This document shows, piece by piece, positions 38,001-52,700 of a stretch of 64,000 nt of DNA (the first letter of the stretch is position 1; each line of letters starts with the position of its first letter). The position numbers were made by a program, and so were the translations under genes. The notes beneath the pieces were generated by a model. The model had not been told where the DNA came from. It searched no databases and was given only the letters and a program-made list of their open reading frames with translations. The stretch is taken from contig JBAMDO010000241.1 in NCBI GenBank assembly GCA_037074765.1, positions 1 to 64,000 of the forward strand. The letters run 5' to 3'. The stretch is from Mansonella perstans. Its lineage: Eukaryota; Nematoda; Chromadorea; Rhabditida; Onchocercidae.

Positions 38001-39815
38001 GAGTTAATTGTTTACTTACACTTGTACAAAAACAAACAAACAAACAAACAAAATTCAGTTCATTTCATGGAAATAAAGCTTGTTTTGAGATTAAATTAGT
38101 ACCAATATTACTGCCATTACTAAGTACTACTTTAGTAAAATGAGTATTAAAAGCGAGAAAAAGATAAATGCAAAAGAGAAAAGAGAAAGACTGAGGAAAA
38201 TAAACAGAAAAGAAAGATATATGGAAGAAAAGAAATATGGTGGTAATGATGATAATGATGATGATGATGATGATTTAGCTGGTTATTTCATTTAACAAAT
38301 TCATTATAAGAACTCTTGAAAGATTGAGTATAGACAGATCGATAGCTGCTGAGTTAGTTAGTTCCATGAAAGATGTTAAGAAGGTATGAAAGAGAAGATA
38401 TGAAAGGATACGGTATTTTTCATTGATTGAAGATTTATGATATATTAATTGTTGTTGTTGTTGTTGTACCAATTGATAAATGATTGGATGAATGAATAAA
38501 CAAATTGAATAAATTTAGAAAAACTAGCAAAAAATGAATTTTTTAAATTAAATCCTACAAAAATTAAATAAGGTAAGTGAAAGAAGAACAGTTATTACTT
38601 GTTCATTCATTTCATAAAGAAAAGATAATTGCAAAAAAAAATTATTTTTTTTTATAACTGACAATAATAAAATAACTATTTTCATTTTAATTTATAGTAA
38701 AAAAAAAAATGAACATAAATTGGTGATGCCAAAATCGTGATAATATTACGCGGTATATCGTAATATTTTAATTTCTGATTGTTAGTAATACCAGAATAAA
38801 ATTTTGTTATGATAAATAAGAAGTATAATTGATATGGAAATATATATGCGAAACACTTCCTAAATATTTTTTCATATGATTTTGGAACTTTAGTGTTTAC
38901 AGTATAAAGATACTGCAAACATTAAAAAAAAAAAAAATGAATAATGAAACCAATGCTGAAAAATTTTAAAATATGGAACAACTGGAAAGAAAGATAGAAT
39001 TCAGAAAAAAAGACAATAATTAAAATTTATTACAGCAGCTAATTAAGGTTTTCACACCTTGCAGTGATAAGTGACGACAATGGAATAATTTTATTGATAA
39101 ATTAAAGACAATGATAATAATGAAAATGGATTTTTTAAACTTCAGTTCATGGTGAGGAAAATTCATCAGCCAATTATAAACATTATTTCAAAGTGAGTTG
39201 ACAAGTCTAATTAAACAAGTCCAGGTTAAATAAGCTTAGGTTTTTGTTATCAGGAGAGAACGATGGAAGAAATGATATGAAAAGGGAAAAGAGAAGGAAT
39301 GCATCAATGGATTTAATAGAAATAATTTAATTTTTAAAAAACTGTGTAGTACCATTGTTTTTGTAGTATTACTGTTTTTGATCTTTCTTGTTTAAATTTA
39401 TTGGCAATAAATCGAAAAAAAAATTTAATTCATCCTTTTCCTTCAGAAGCAAGCAATTGCTTTGCTATAGTAACAATAAGTGGAATTCCGAGTCTGAAAC
39501 TGTATTTCTCTACTGCAATTTCGAATAATTTTGGGGCCATAGGAAATCGGATTAGCCATACTTTAGTGCGATTAGGGGAAGTATTAATTAATGATGAACA
39601 TAAGAATTTATAATGATGCCGACTAAAAATTTCCAGCACATTCAAATTCTATTAGAATATCATCTACTGTAGTTCCAGAAAAATCGCCGTAATATGAAGA
39701 AATTTAAAAAATTAAAAAAATGTGGTAATTTTTTAAGATGAAAAATAGAGTAATTTTTTTACTGTAAGACTTTTTATATTTTCATTTTGTTTTAATTCGT
39801 TTATTAATTCAATGC

Positions 39816-39839
39816 AAAAAAAAAAAAAAAAAAAAAAAA
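39816..39839. repeat. 24-base poly(A) tract
   Basis: An uninterrupted A run with no retrotransposon-like sequence recognised next to it. The longest T run in the window is at 55249-55274. Confidence 0.9.
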
Positions 39840-42800
39840 TGAGCAGAAAAAAGGCAGAAAGAAATAAATTTTCTTTACGATTCAAATCTTTTTATTCGTC
39901 CATCTTGCATTTCTTGCACACATTGCGTGCAATTGCATCAAATTTCGCTTGCGGCAAAATTTACTTATGAATAAATTAATTGAAGTTTAAATACGAACGA
40001 TTAACCCGTCCGTTAAAAAAAAAGCTTGTGCCAAAATGTTTACTTCAATCAATTTCAAATTATTTTAGATTGAGTTTGATTTATTTAAAAAATAAAATTT
40101 TTTTGAAAAGTTTAATTTTTCATATCCAAAATTGCACGTATATTTTTTTCGGCAAAAAAAGAAAAACTTCAAAATTTTGTTTATTTATTCGCTTAAATAT
40201 GCTTGCTAAAGTTTTCTTTTCATGAAAAATTGAGAAATAAATGAATTTAAAAATTCCGTTTTTGAATTATGAATAAATTTCTTATTTCAATTCTTTTCGC
40301 TGTAAATAATTTACAATCAGACAAGAATTTTGAAGTTCAATTTAATTTTAAAATTAATTTGGAAAAAGTTGTTAAAATTTTAATTATTTTTTTCCTCTTT
40401 TTTATTAATAATTTAACTTCCTTACTTGGCTGACATTTTAAATACATTACATTGATTAAACGAAAAGAGGTAATTTGTTTTGTTAATCAATTAATTAATT
40501 AATTAGCTTTGTTTAATTAGTTGATTAGGTGAATGAATGTGATAATTTATTAATACCATCGTCATCATAATGATCATCATTAACATCATTATTACATTGT
40601 TATTGCTATTGCTCTTTTTATTATTAACATTGTTAATCATCAATATCACTGTTACATCCATGTTAGTATTGCTAAATTATCGTTATAATTTCCCTTGTTT
40701 TAATTATCGATAAGTCATTTGCTGCATAAACAAAAAAAAAATGCTTTCAGTATATTATTCAAACAACAAATTTACTTTGATGATATGCGGCAAAACGGAA
40801 GATTATAAAATTAGAGGATAGATGAAGACTGACCAAGGATATAGGTATGTCATCGAAAGGTCTCGCTGTCCTCTTAAAATGGTCAATTTTGCTTTTTTCA
40901 GAAGATGACGGTACTTTTGATATTGTTTACTTTTGTGCTATTACTACTTCATATAGCCACTGTTATTTACTACTACTAATATTACTACTTAGGTCGGCTT
41001 TTGATATTTACTTTAACGATTATATTGCTGTTAAATATCTTGAAAAATTTTGATATATGCTAAGAAGAATTATGAGGTCATGAACTTCTGACAAATTTTC
41101 CCTTCTGTTTTTTTTCTCGATAAATCGTGAAACAAGAAACAGACAAAAAATTTTCATCTATCAATTCATAGAAAATTATTAAGCATTATTATTGTTGATA
41201 CATTCAATTTTAGATCGCATTTTTAAAGACTAACATATATGATTAACTTTGAAATCTTGTATCATTAGGTTTAAAATTTTCATCTGACATGTGTCTTTAA
41301 ATAAACAAATACATAATTATTAATTTTGGAGAAACTTTTCCTGATCATGGCCGTTTAATTTTTAATTTCCCGTTTAATTCACCAATTCAAGACTTCATCG
41401 ATTAAAAAATACAAAGTTATAATTTTATTAACTTGCAAAATACTTTTCACTCTTAAAATTTTTTAAATAAAAAATGCAATTTTAAACTTGTGAAATAATC
41501 ATATGATCAATTTAAGCAAAAATTTTGATTTTATTTTCGAAATATTTTCGACAATTTCTTTTTTTTATTTTCAAATTTGTATAAGTTGGTCAAGCATAAA
41601 CCTTAAAAAAGAAAAATTACTTCTTTAATTTTTCTGATATCTTTTCTATGTCCCTCTCTCTTACCTCACTTCGCCGAATATTTTCTTTTTGTTGATTATA
41701 AATAAAAACTAATTTTTTGCCGTTTGCATAAAATATAGCGGGGTCAATTGGAACAGCGGGAATTCCATACAGTCGCACGGTAAGCATAGTTTCTAATCTA
41801 ATTAATACGTCACCGGGAGAAATGAGCTAATGATGTGTAAATTATGAGGCGCTACGCATTTGCAAACATTTAGTAACCATTGTAATTTTTGACGTAAAAA
41901 AAGGTGTAATTTCATTTTCTTTATATCTGCAAGAAAGTGATAATTATATCTGTTTACGAACAAAATACATTCCGACAAGTTCAAAGTTATTTATATGCCA
42001 TTAATTAATGAATCCAATAAATCCGAAATTAATCTATGAATCTGTTCAATGTAACCTTTCCTCACCTTTCTCATTAATTATATGTGTATGTAATGCATGT
42101 GCAAATGTTTGTGTGAATTTGCTGCAGCGTAAAAATTTACATACCTCGCTTCTTTTTTATTTCGTGATTTGACGATCCCTCTTCGATTACCACCCGAGAA
42201 ATTTAGCAACCTTTTCAATTTAAAAATAGTTCAACGACAAATTTCAAATGAGATTAAATAAATGTCACATGAAGGTCATTTTTGGTAGAGTTTGCCGGAA
42301 ATGAAAAGTTTATATTTGATTCGAACATAATTCCTATTGCACATGATATTAATATTAACCAAAAAAAAATTTTTTTGAAAATTTTCGAACACATTTCAAC
42401 ACATATTTCAAGTATTTGCCAACGTTCAAGTTGAAAAAGCTGATTAAGTTTTTTCATTTAGCATAATAACAGTAAAATTGTATAATAGCTCAGTATTGCT
42501 AATTAGCATTATATATACTAATACAGTAATATTATTAAATGGCTCGCTATGTTATTCGTAAAAAGTTAAGCTGGCTTCATTTTTTTTGAATTATTGATTC
42601 ACTTTTAGCAAGTACTTCTTCCATCAAAGTTTAAAAAAAAGAAAGCATTTTTTTTTTTTTTTATAACTTACTTTAATATAACTATCTTTTCTATGAAAGG
42701 CGTATTAATTATTGCTACGATTATTAAAGTTTTGATTGATCGATTTTTTATTTTCTAAGCTCATTTATTATATAATATTATGAAAAGATAAAAAATCAAA

Positions 42801-43776
42801 GTGAATGCATTTTTATTAGCAGCAGTACAATATGTCCAAAGTGTAACCAAAAAACAGGAATCGAAAATCGGAAATGTAAATCAAATTTGAATTTGGTACT
42901 GAGATGTATTGAATTGCTAAATACATCAGCAAGCGTCTATTTTATACGAAAATATATGTTAAACAGTGCTATCGGAGTTTTTCATTTCTCTCAGTCGGAC
43001 TGTTTTTTTTTATTTTCTACTTTTATTTAGCAGTTTCATCTTATACAAATTTTAAAATGGAAAATTTAATTGTTATTTTGCTCCCTTTTCTTTTTTGACA
43101 AATAAATGAAGAAATAAAATAAAATTGCTCAGAATTTGATCATTTTTTTCAAGGAGTTTTAATTCTGTAAATTTTTAATTCACCAATGTAATTTAAAAAA
43201 AAGACATGGCAAATAAAGCTAAACTAATGTTAAGTACTACTATTAATCATAGTATAGCACCAAACGAGAAAAATGACATTTTGAAGAGAGCAAAATAAAA
43301 ATATTATGCAACAAGGATGGACAAATGTGAAAAAAATATGGAAATATTTGGAAAAAATCATCCGGAAAATTGGCTACTGACATAAGTTTAATTTTGTCAA
43401 CTAACTGATAAATCACATGCTCAAGAATTAAAATAAAACTTTTTGCGCTCAATTTTTACACGACTAACTCATTTTCTCCGCACCGATTGACGTGGAAATG
43501 AAAGCATAATACAAATATATCGTAAGGATATAAAGGTTACAAATTGGTCATCAAGTAATCAGTCAATAAATATTTCATACAAATTATTGCAAAAAATAAA
43601 AAAAGTTCGAAAATGCAGCAGAATAAGCAAATTTGATAAAAGAAATTTGACAAACGAGAAAACATCATTAATATAGTGGGAATGAAACTGGAGATACACA
43701 ATAAATCAAATAATTAAATACAGCAATCAAAAAATAAATAATATTATTTTTTCACTGTTTTCATTAAATATAAATT

Positions 43777-43782
43777 TTTATT
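43777..43782 (-). terminator. poly(A) signal overlapping the homeobox stop
   Basis: On the minus strand the last codons read GCA AAA TAA AAA, so AATAAA contains the stop codon of the NK2 homeobox gene. I found no other AATAAA on this strand in the next roughly 200 bases. The mRNA may have a very short 3' UTR, or use a variant hexamer further on. Confidence 0.35.
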
Positions 43783-46700
43783 TTGCATAATACGGATAGT
43801 ATGGATTTTGAGCTGCTGGATACGGTTGCGCACCAAATGGCGGAAATGGAAATGTACTTTGCTGGTACATATTGCTTGGTGGACACATTGCCTGTATAAG
43901 AACAAACTTTTTTTGATGAAATCTTAAAAAAAAAATGAAAAATTTGAAAATTAGAATAAAATCAGCTACCAAGTATTTACATACAGTTGCATCAATTAAA
44001 TTAAAATTCAATTCAATTAAATCTATTATTGGCTTAACTTCTTTTTTTGTTTTCAATACATTTAACATTTTCTAACTAACTGTGATATTGAAGATTTTCT
44101 TCTGCCCTCAGTATATTCCTAAATTTTGCTATAAAAAAAACATACTTGTTGATAAAATTGGTTTTTCAAATCCGGAATGCTGTCAGGTAATGCACTCAAG
44201 TTTAATAAATGTTCCGGATTTGAATCCGGTGCACCAGCAACATGTGTATTATCACAGCGTTTTCCATCTTTCACCAGTATTGAAACATTCATTTTTCTGC
44301 AAATTCGCCATATTTTCACATTTGATTTATTAAAAGCAAGCGGTCAGAAGCAATAGGTAAATATATGGGCGATAATTCATTAAGTGAAAACATGAAAATT
44401 TTTAAAATTAAAAATTATATTTAAAAAAATTTCCTGATAAAAGTAAGAAAGAAAAACACAAACAGATAAAATTTATTATTTGAAAAAAATTATTCAGTTT
44501 TTTGGCAATATTTCAATTTAACAAATATGCTTTGATGAAACCCAGTAGTTGTTAAAATTTAATGAAAAAATTTTGCTAAGATTAAATTCCACTGGAACAC
44601 ACTTACTTATCGACATTGGCACCATCCAAAGGTGTTGGTGACCTGGATGGTCCCGGTGACTGACTTTCTTCTCGTCCTCTATTACTATCGGTCATTTTTC
44701 GCTCTTTTTCTTGGCGTTTACACTTATACCGATGATTTTGAAACCAAATTTTCACCTGAAATTTCATCAAGTACGAAAGACTGTGCCGAAAAAATATGTA
44801 AAATGAAACAAGCATGTGCTAATGTTCACACAGCTAAGCAAGTAAACAAACGAAATTAGATGACCTACCTGTGTTGCTGAAAGTCCAATCGAATTTGCTA
44901 ATGCTTCACGTTCTGGTGCTGTTAAATATTTGGAAGCACGAAAACGTCGTTCTAATTCATAAACTTGATTTTGTGAAAAAAGTACACGTCGCTTACGCCG
45001 AGATCCAACGTGGCCAGAAAGTGGCAATTGCAAGCCTTGCATTGCTGCATGAGCTGGATTAATACCACAGTTAAGACCAAAACTAGAGCCTAATCGTGGT
45101 ACTGCAAAATTTATAATTTTTTCTATTGACATTTCATATTAAGAGTGAAATTTTGATTTCATTTGCTAATTAAATTTTACATTTGATTTTATGACTGAAT
45201 GAACAATTTATTTTGTACTTGCTATAATAAAAAAAAATTTTACTTTAATTTTATTTGTTTATTTAATTAGAACAAGTACTTTGATATAATTTCTTCAATT
45301 CAATCTAATACATTTAATTATTTTTCTGTGTGGCTGCAATTTTTTGAATTAAATTTATTAAAAAATTTTTCAGCAATTAACATTTATTAATAAAAATATT
45401 TCAAATTTGATTCGAATGAAACGGTAAAAAGAACGGTAAAGTTATTTTGTATTATGTAAGAGTTAATGAAAGTTCCCATCATTTGCTTATGAGTAAATTG
45501 GATATCCTGCTGTTCATTCATCAGAACTGACTCTTTTCACAATACAGGCAAAAGAAGTTTCATCCAATTCTCGTGTATTGGACTTATAGAGCTTATAAAA
45601 AGTATGAGCGTGCACAGCTATACATACCTGTACATAGTTGTGTACACACAGTGCAAGAAAATGACAAATATATCAGCAGGTGTATAAATCTTCTTATTCC
45701 AATTCATTACTCAATTATATGCGTTCAATGATAATCAATCTTTCATTCTGTTCAACAATAATTGATCATTTTATAGCAATTTTTACTCTCCTTTACGACG
45801 CATATTGCTAATTGCTTAATTATCAACATATTAATTGATTAGGTAGTACATCTCAATTAATTAATTAAGATAGGAGTAAATCTAACACATAATTTGTCAG
45901 ACGAAAAAACTATTAAAGCTAAATATAATTAAGCAAATTTTCTTTGAAAATAATGAAAAATTATTTTAAAATTTTTGGAGAAAATTTATTTCAATCTTTT
46001 CATCATTTTCAAATGAATAATAACAAAAAATTTTTAGTCCAAATAATTAAATTCTTTTAACTTCAAACTTTTTAATTTTTTTGGTTTTCACAGAGACAGA
46101 AAATAAGCAGTTCTAATATATATTTTGATACAATTAAATGCTTTTTTTTTTCTTTTTTTTCTTGAAATTATTGCAAGTTGAAATTTTTTTATAATTTATA
46201 ACTTTGTTTTTCTGTTATGAATTCTCGCTTTAAATTCGAATTTCTTAGTTCCGCCTTATTTTCAAATGCAATACGACAACATTTCCACATACACATGATG
46301 TTCATGGCGATTATCTGAATTATTTGAAATTGTATTACTGTAGAAATATTAACGGTGTGCATGTATGTGTGTGTATGCGTTAACCCGTACTAGTCACTTA
46401 TCTTTCCTCTGAGATACCATATTAGATACATATTTATTTACATAGTCATACCCAAAATGAAAATTTATATTTGTTGCAATTTCATCAATCTCTCAACCGA
46501 TTATTTGATATCTTGTACCCTCAATTTCCTTTCTTTCATTCTAATACTTTATAAAATTTCTGGTTGATGCTTGTCTGTTTGTTTCAATTGTCACTATTGA
46601 ATGAAAATTAGAAAGAGAACTAAGTGTGCACAAAGAAATTAGTTTAGGTGACAAAATGGCGGAAAGAGAAGAGAGGAGAAAAATTATAACATTTCATCAA

Positions 46701-49700
46701 TTTCCAGTTTTAACCGCATTTTGATTTTGAGGAAAATGAAATGAAGAATGAAAAAGAAGAAGTAGAGAAACAAAGAAAAAGTGAAATAGGAAAAAAGAGT
46801 GAAAAGATTTCAAAATTTTGCAAAACTTATAAATTATTAAGAACTAATAATTTGAAATATTGAAACTCAGCAAGTATCGATTTGAATGGAAAAAGAAAAG
46901 AAATGATAGATTGTGCAAATTTTGTAAAATATAATAAGGAAAAATCAAAGATCAAAATTAGGAAAAAAATAAATTTAGCATTTGTAAAATAAATTTCAAA
47001 ATTCTAATGGAAAAAGAAACACAACAAACTTATGTGATAACCACTTGATTAATTGAAAATAGAGTAATTAGGAATTAGGTGAAATGTTAAAACAGTAAAG
47101 ACGAAATACTGATAAGAAATGGGAAAAATACGATGAACAAAAGATTAATAAAAAATATTATTCAACAATTCTTAAAAAAATTTTTGTTAAAGTTCAAATT
47201 TTTGCACTTTAGCAACAAATAAAAAACTTTTCAAAATTTGTCTGAGAAGTGCCATAAAACAAAAAAAAGAGAGAGAGAGAGAAAAAATTGCAAAAAAAAT
47301 TGGTTTGAATACCGATTGGTTGAAATGATTCAATGCTAAAATATTCTTGGTTATTAAGGTAGTAAATAAGCTTAATTACATTGTTAATGAGAGTGTAAAT
47401 AAAGCTTAAGAACCCGAAATTCGGATGATCCACTACTTTTCTCAGAGCAAAGTTTAAGAACCCAAAACTTGGATGATCCACTACTTTTTTCAACCACTTC
47501 TAACTGATCAAAGTGCTATTATGATTGTAATCATCAGTCTATGTTATACCGAAAAGGACACATTTTTTAGTAAAAGTATCATAAAAATATTCATGATCGT
47601 TCCCGAAAGTTCCCAAAAAACAAATGTAGAAAGGACGAAAAAGTGTGCCATCATTTCTCATTATTTAATACAATTTGAAATGACACTTTTGAAAATTATT
47701 GGAAATTATTGGAGATAATAAAATCATTCAAAAAATAATTTTTAAATACTTTTAAATCAATCGATCAATTTATTCCACTTAAATATTTAAAAATGGTTCA
47801 AAAAATTTGCATAAATTTTTGAAATCGTTAGCAAAAAAGACAATAAAGAAATCGTTTCCATCATTCGTATTTTCTCTCACTAATTTCATTCATTCATTTT
47901 AATTTCTAATATGGCATTCGTTATTTGTTAATTGTTATGAAATTATATATCATATTTTTTTCAAATCGAAAATTGAAATGGATGAATGAAATTTTACGAT
48001 TATGGAAATAATTCAGTTTTTTTGCAAATTTTTTGCACTTATTAAATTTTTATCCAATTATTTGATGAAGAAAGAAGCAGAAGAGATGAAACTTCTATAT
48101 TTCTTGCATGCTAAATTAAATAAAATCAATGATGGTAAAGATTTATATTAATATAACTAGACACATGGCAGACATAGGCAGACACAAGTGCACACACACA
48201 CACACACACACACACAAATATTCTATTCAACGGAGTACACACACAAAACAAATTTACTAATTAACTCTTATTATAATAACAACTTTTATGATAATAATAA
48301 CAAATTAAGACGATTTTTCACTTTTATGGAAAGAAAACTTTTCTTTTCTTTAAAATTAAATTTTACCAAAGTCTAGAAATTATTAAATGGAATTTAAAAA
48401 CTATTTTAGAATGAAATAAGATTTGTTTGGTTAATTCTTAAAAAAAAAAATGCAAATTTTTGAACAAAGCAAACAGACCAAGTCGTGGATCGTGGGCGCC
48501 ATACCAACCAGCAGCTGATGGCGCATTTGCAACGTAGCTAGAAAATAACAAAATATACAATTTGCGCTTCTTTCAATAATTTTGAAGTGATTTTTATTTC
48601 AAACTTTCCGAAATCATTTTCCAATTTTTATTTGATACGAAATTCTGGTTTTTTTTTTAATATCATATATTTTTAATATTAACCAAACCTTGAAAAATCT
48701 GGCGCTGGTTGATAGGTATTACCAAAATGACCGGTAAGATAAGGTGAAGCACTAAATGCAGATGATGCTGTAGCAGCATTAGCATGTGATGCTACCGTTG
48801 CCATACCACTAGTTGAACCAGTTCCAGTTACCGAATGCATTGTACTGCTTGTTGGTCGATAACCGGAAAATCCTATTGGTGAAGCTTCTAATGATGTTAT
48901 GCTACCCGATGCAGAGTTTGCTGTCATTTTCAGCAAACTTTGATGAACTCGAGCTGAAATTATAAAATCTTGCTTAAAATTCTCCAAACATTTATTCCAT
49001 CATATATCGGCAGTAACGAATGTAAACGGTTTGAAAAACTGCATTTCTCATTGAAATTCAAAAAAAACTCTAATAGCAGTAAAACTATTCTTGTACATTT
49101 AAGTTTTTGCTATCGAACATTTGGTAGCATTGTAGTTATCAAATTACTTGAAGCCTATACGAAGCATCCATCTTATCATAATGTTTGTTTACAATATTGT
49201 CTAATTCATCTCGTATTACGGTAACAAACGAAATTCTCAGGCATAAGAATATATCAAAAAAAAAACTTAAAAGATTAAATTTTTACTCAAAAATTCAATT
49301 GATTTCAATTTAACACTTCATTACTCAATTTTATAACTCTTGGATACCTTTCATATTTCAATATCTTGAATTTAATTCATCTTTCATCAACGGCATATCG
49401 TAAATGTTTTTTGTTCAACTTGAATCAAATGTTTAAAAAACTTAAATTCAACAAATTATCATTTTCCAAAACTCCAGTTAGGACCAATTTTGCAAATGCT
49501 ACATGATAAAAGTCCGATAATAAATTTTTGAAAATTTTTAAAAATTCCCACTTATAGTTAATTTTGAAAAATAAAACCAATTCATAAATAGTTTTATGAA
49601 TTTTAAGAAGCGACGAAGAAGAGTACTGTACAGAAGCGCAACTTTTTTTAATAAAACTTAATTCTTAGCTTATATTTTTATTTTTTGGGTTTATGAATTA

Positions 49701-52700
49701 TTTTGTGATGTAATTTAATAAATAAATTACATCAGCTAGCATCTACTACTCCAACTTATTTTGGAGTTTGGTTCTTTAATTGGTTCATAATCATCAATTC
49801 CTTTATCTAATTAATTAATTAATTTAATCATTCATTTGTGAATTATAGCGTCACTTTAAATAATACATTAGCAGAATTTTGACTTATGCAAAGATGAATT
49901 TTTCCACATTTCTATTATTGATTAAGTGCTGTGTAAAATTAATTTAATGACTTAAAAAATCAAAAGGTTCCAAACATGTTACATAGATCAATAGATCAGA
50001 ATGTCAGTTGCAATATTGGAATACCAATAAATTGAAATCATTCAAAAAGTTTGCAACATGTTACATAGATCAATAAATACAAGCTAAATTAATAGATCAG
50101 AATGTCAGTCGCAATATTGGAATACCAATCAATTGAAATCATTCAAAAAGTTTGCAACATATTACGTAGATCAAAGATCAGAATTTCAGCGCCAATATTG
50201 GAATTCAATCAATTAAAATTATTCAAATAGTTTTCGACATGCTACATAGATCAATAAATACAAGCTAGATCAATAGATCAAAATGTCAGTTGCAATATTG
50301 GAATACCAATCGATTGAGATCATTTTTCGAATCAAACTTAATATATATGCATGTTTTTAAAGAATTCAGATTGCCGTGAAAAAGCAGTTCCAAAGTTTAA
50401 TTTTGAGAGCAGATGAAATTTTGGCAATAATTATAGGAAACTTTTAACTACAAAATAAAACTTCCGAAAGAATAATAGCCGTAAGTAATCCTAATAAATA
50501 GTAAAGCGAAATAATTAATTATAAAAATAAATTAGTTCAGGAATAAATGCAGTGCTGACGGGAAACATTTATCAGACGAATCGTTCAAGATTCTTGCTAA
50601 TCATGCTTTTTTGACAAGCCGAAAAATAAGCAGCATATCCATCTGCAAATATGCCGCAGTTGAATAATTCAGTTCTTTTAAATGATACAATTTGCGAATA
50701 AATGCCCTCTTCACAATTTATTGTTCGCTAATTTTGAGTAATTTCAATAATTAGCTAAGATTTGATTAGAATGATAAATCGATATGAAAATTAGTTGCAG
50801 AAAAAAGGGAAATGTGATAACTGAGTGTAAAGTGGAAATTTTTGGGCTAATATGAATGAAGTAGCATTAAATTTGAAGTGGAAATGGATAAAGCAAGTGC
50901 AATTTGCAAGAAGACAAGATTATCAAAATTATGCTTTTTAGGCCATTTGAAAAAAAAAAAACATTAGCGATTAATCGATTGGAAAGTAAAATCAAATAAT
51001 TGGCCAGAACTTGCTTTTGTTAATTAATTAAGGTTTGATTAAGTTTTTTTTTGATAAATGTTACTGCGGAGTTTAATTGCTGCGCAATGTTGAAAATTAA
51101 AACGCAATGAAAATTAGTTTCATGTAAAAAGAATCTATGGTAATTTATTCTTTTATAGTTATTTCTAAAAAGTTTTTACCTAAGAGTTAATTTAACTTAA
51201 TTTTAGATGAATGAAGAGTTTCATTGCTGAGCAATCGGTAAAGCTAAAACTATAAAATTCAATTACATATTGAATTAATTAACGATAAACGAATTTTAAA
51301 GCTTTCTTCAAATATATAGCCACCCTAAAATGCATTTAAATTGGAAACCTCTTTCAAAAATTGCTTCCAGGATAAATTTTGTCTTTCAAAATTACGCTGA
51401 TTCAAAGTTGCACTAAATATAATTACATTGTATTTTGCTAATAAATTGAAATTTGATTTAAATATTTTTAATCAAATCGTAGAAGAATTTGTTTAATTTC
51501 TTTTTCTTTTTTTTCCTTCAAATATCTTTCTTCTTTTCCTTCAACATTTTTTTCATTTTATTTCACACTTAAAATTAGCAAATAATTCAAAATTTAAACA
51601 AATATTTTTATTGAAATAATCGAAATAATTTAATCAAATTAAACTAACTATTTTATTGTAAATTATTCCGCTTAATATTAAAAAAGTTAATGAAAAAAAA
51701 AAAAAAAAAACAAAAAATGTAAATACTAATAAAAACGAAATATTAATAATATTAATAACTGTAATAATAATAGCAATATCAGTAATAATATATTTTGAAT
51801 AGATCCTTACTGATCATCATATTATGTATTTTTGTACAGTACTTGAAAATGATGAATAAGTGGGACTTGAATTTTTTTATGATTTATCCCTCTTTCATTT
51901 ATTTTTTTCCCCCCAATCGCAAAAAGATTATTCTAGATATACAATATATAAAAGTGAAAATACAGAGAGAGGGAAAGAGAGAGAGGGAAAAAAAAAAGAA
52001 AAAAAGGGAAGTTGAAGTTTGCATTTTTTTAAGCTGTTAGTTAAGTGATACTTTTGGGGAATGAAAGTGGACGGATAGAACAAAAATTTGTTCATTTCGA
52101 ACTATTCCCAAATACTAACTAAACCATCATCATCATCCTCTTAAGATAAATATTAAAGAAATCTTCAAATCCTTCCTCCCTTTCTCCTTCCTATCTCCTC
52201 CTCTTTTTACTTTTTTCATAATTTTATTTCCTCCCATTTTGATCACTTTTACTCCCACATTTTCTTCCAACTTTTTTTTTTCACCCATTCTACAAACATT
52301 TCTTCTATCTACTTTTCTTCTAAAAATCTGTACAATACACTATAGAACTTTAGTAGTATCTACCTAACCCATATCTACCTTCTACTCAACCACTTACAAC
52401 TAAATAGCCACTTATACTACGCGTCCTCCATATATCCTTCCCAACACACCATCTTTCAACGACGACATTTCTACAACATTCTTCTTAACCTCCCATTTTC
52501 TTTTTATTTTTCACTTTAACTTCATTCTCTTCATTTTATCCTATATATTTACTCATCAATCTCATCATATCTTTCTCTTCCTCTCTCTCTCTCTCTCATA
52601 CGCATACTCTCATTCAATCTTTGTGATGTTGAAAAAAGGCGGAACGAATCTATAAATGTTGTCAAATTTGTTAAAAAAGGGTGGAGTTAAAATGAATGAA

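Larger units (their letters stand above)
28531..43777. other. gene desert
   Basis: About 15 kb with no gene I can support. Contents include (CT)/(GA) runs near 29660-29690 and 33010-33030, a degenerate ATTCA/ATTG field at 34179-34253, (TTG)n at 35032-35054, (CAAA)n at about 38027-38052, (GAT)n at 38246-38274, (TTG)n at 38451-38467 and a 24-base A run at 39816-39839. A 107-codon minus-strand frame at 30784-31107 and paired frames on both strands at 39401-39645 are less repetitive than their surroundings but show no domain; they are discussed as findings. Confidence 0.6.

Noticed and set aside
44632..44859. 75-codon plus-strand frame
   Set aside because: It is antisense to the homeobox exon at 44607-44755 and its intron.
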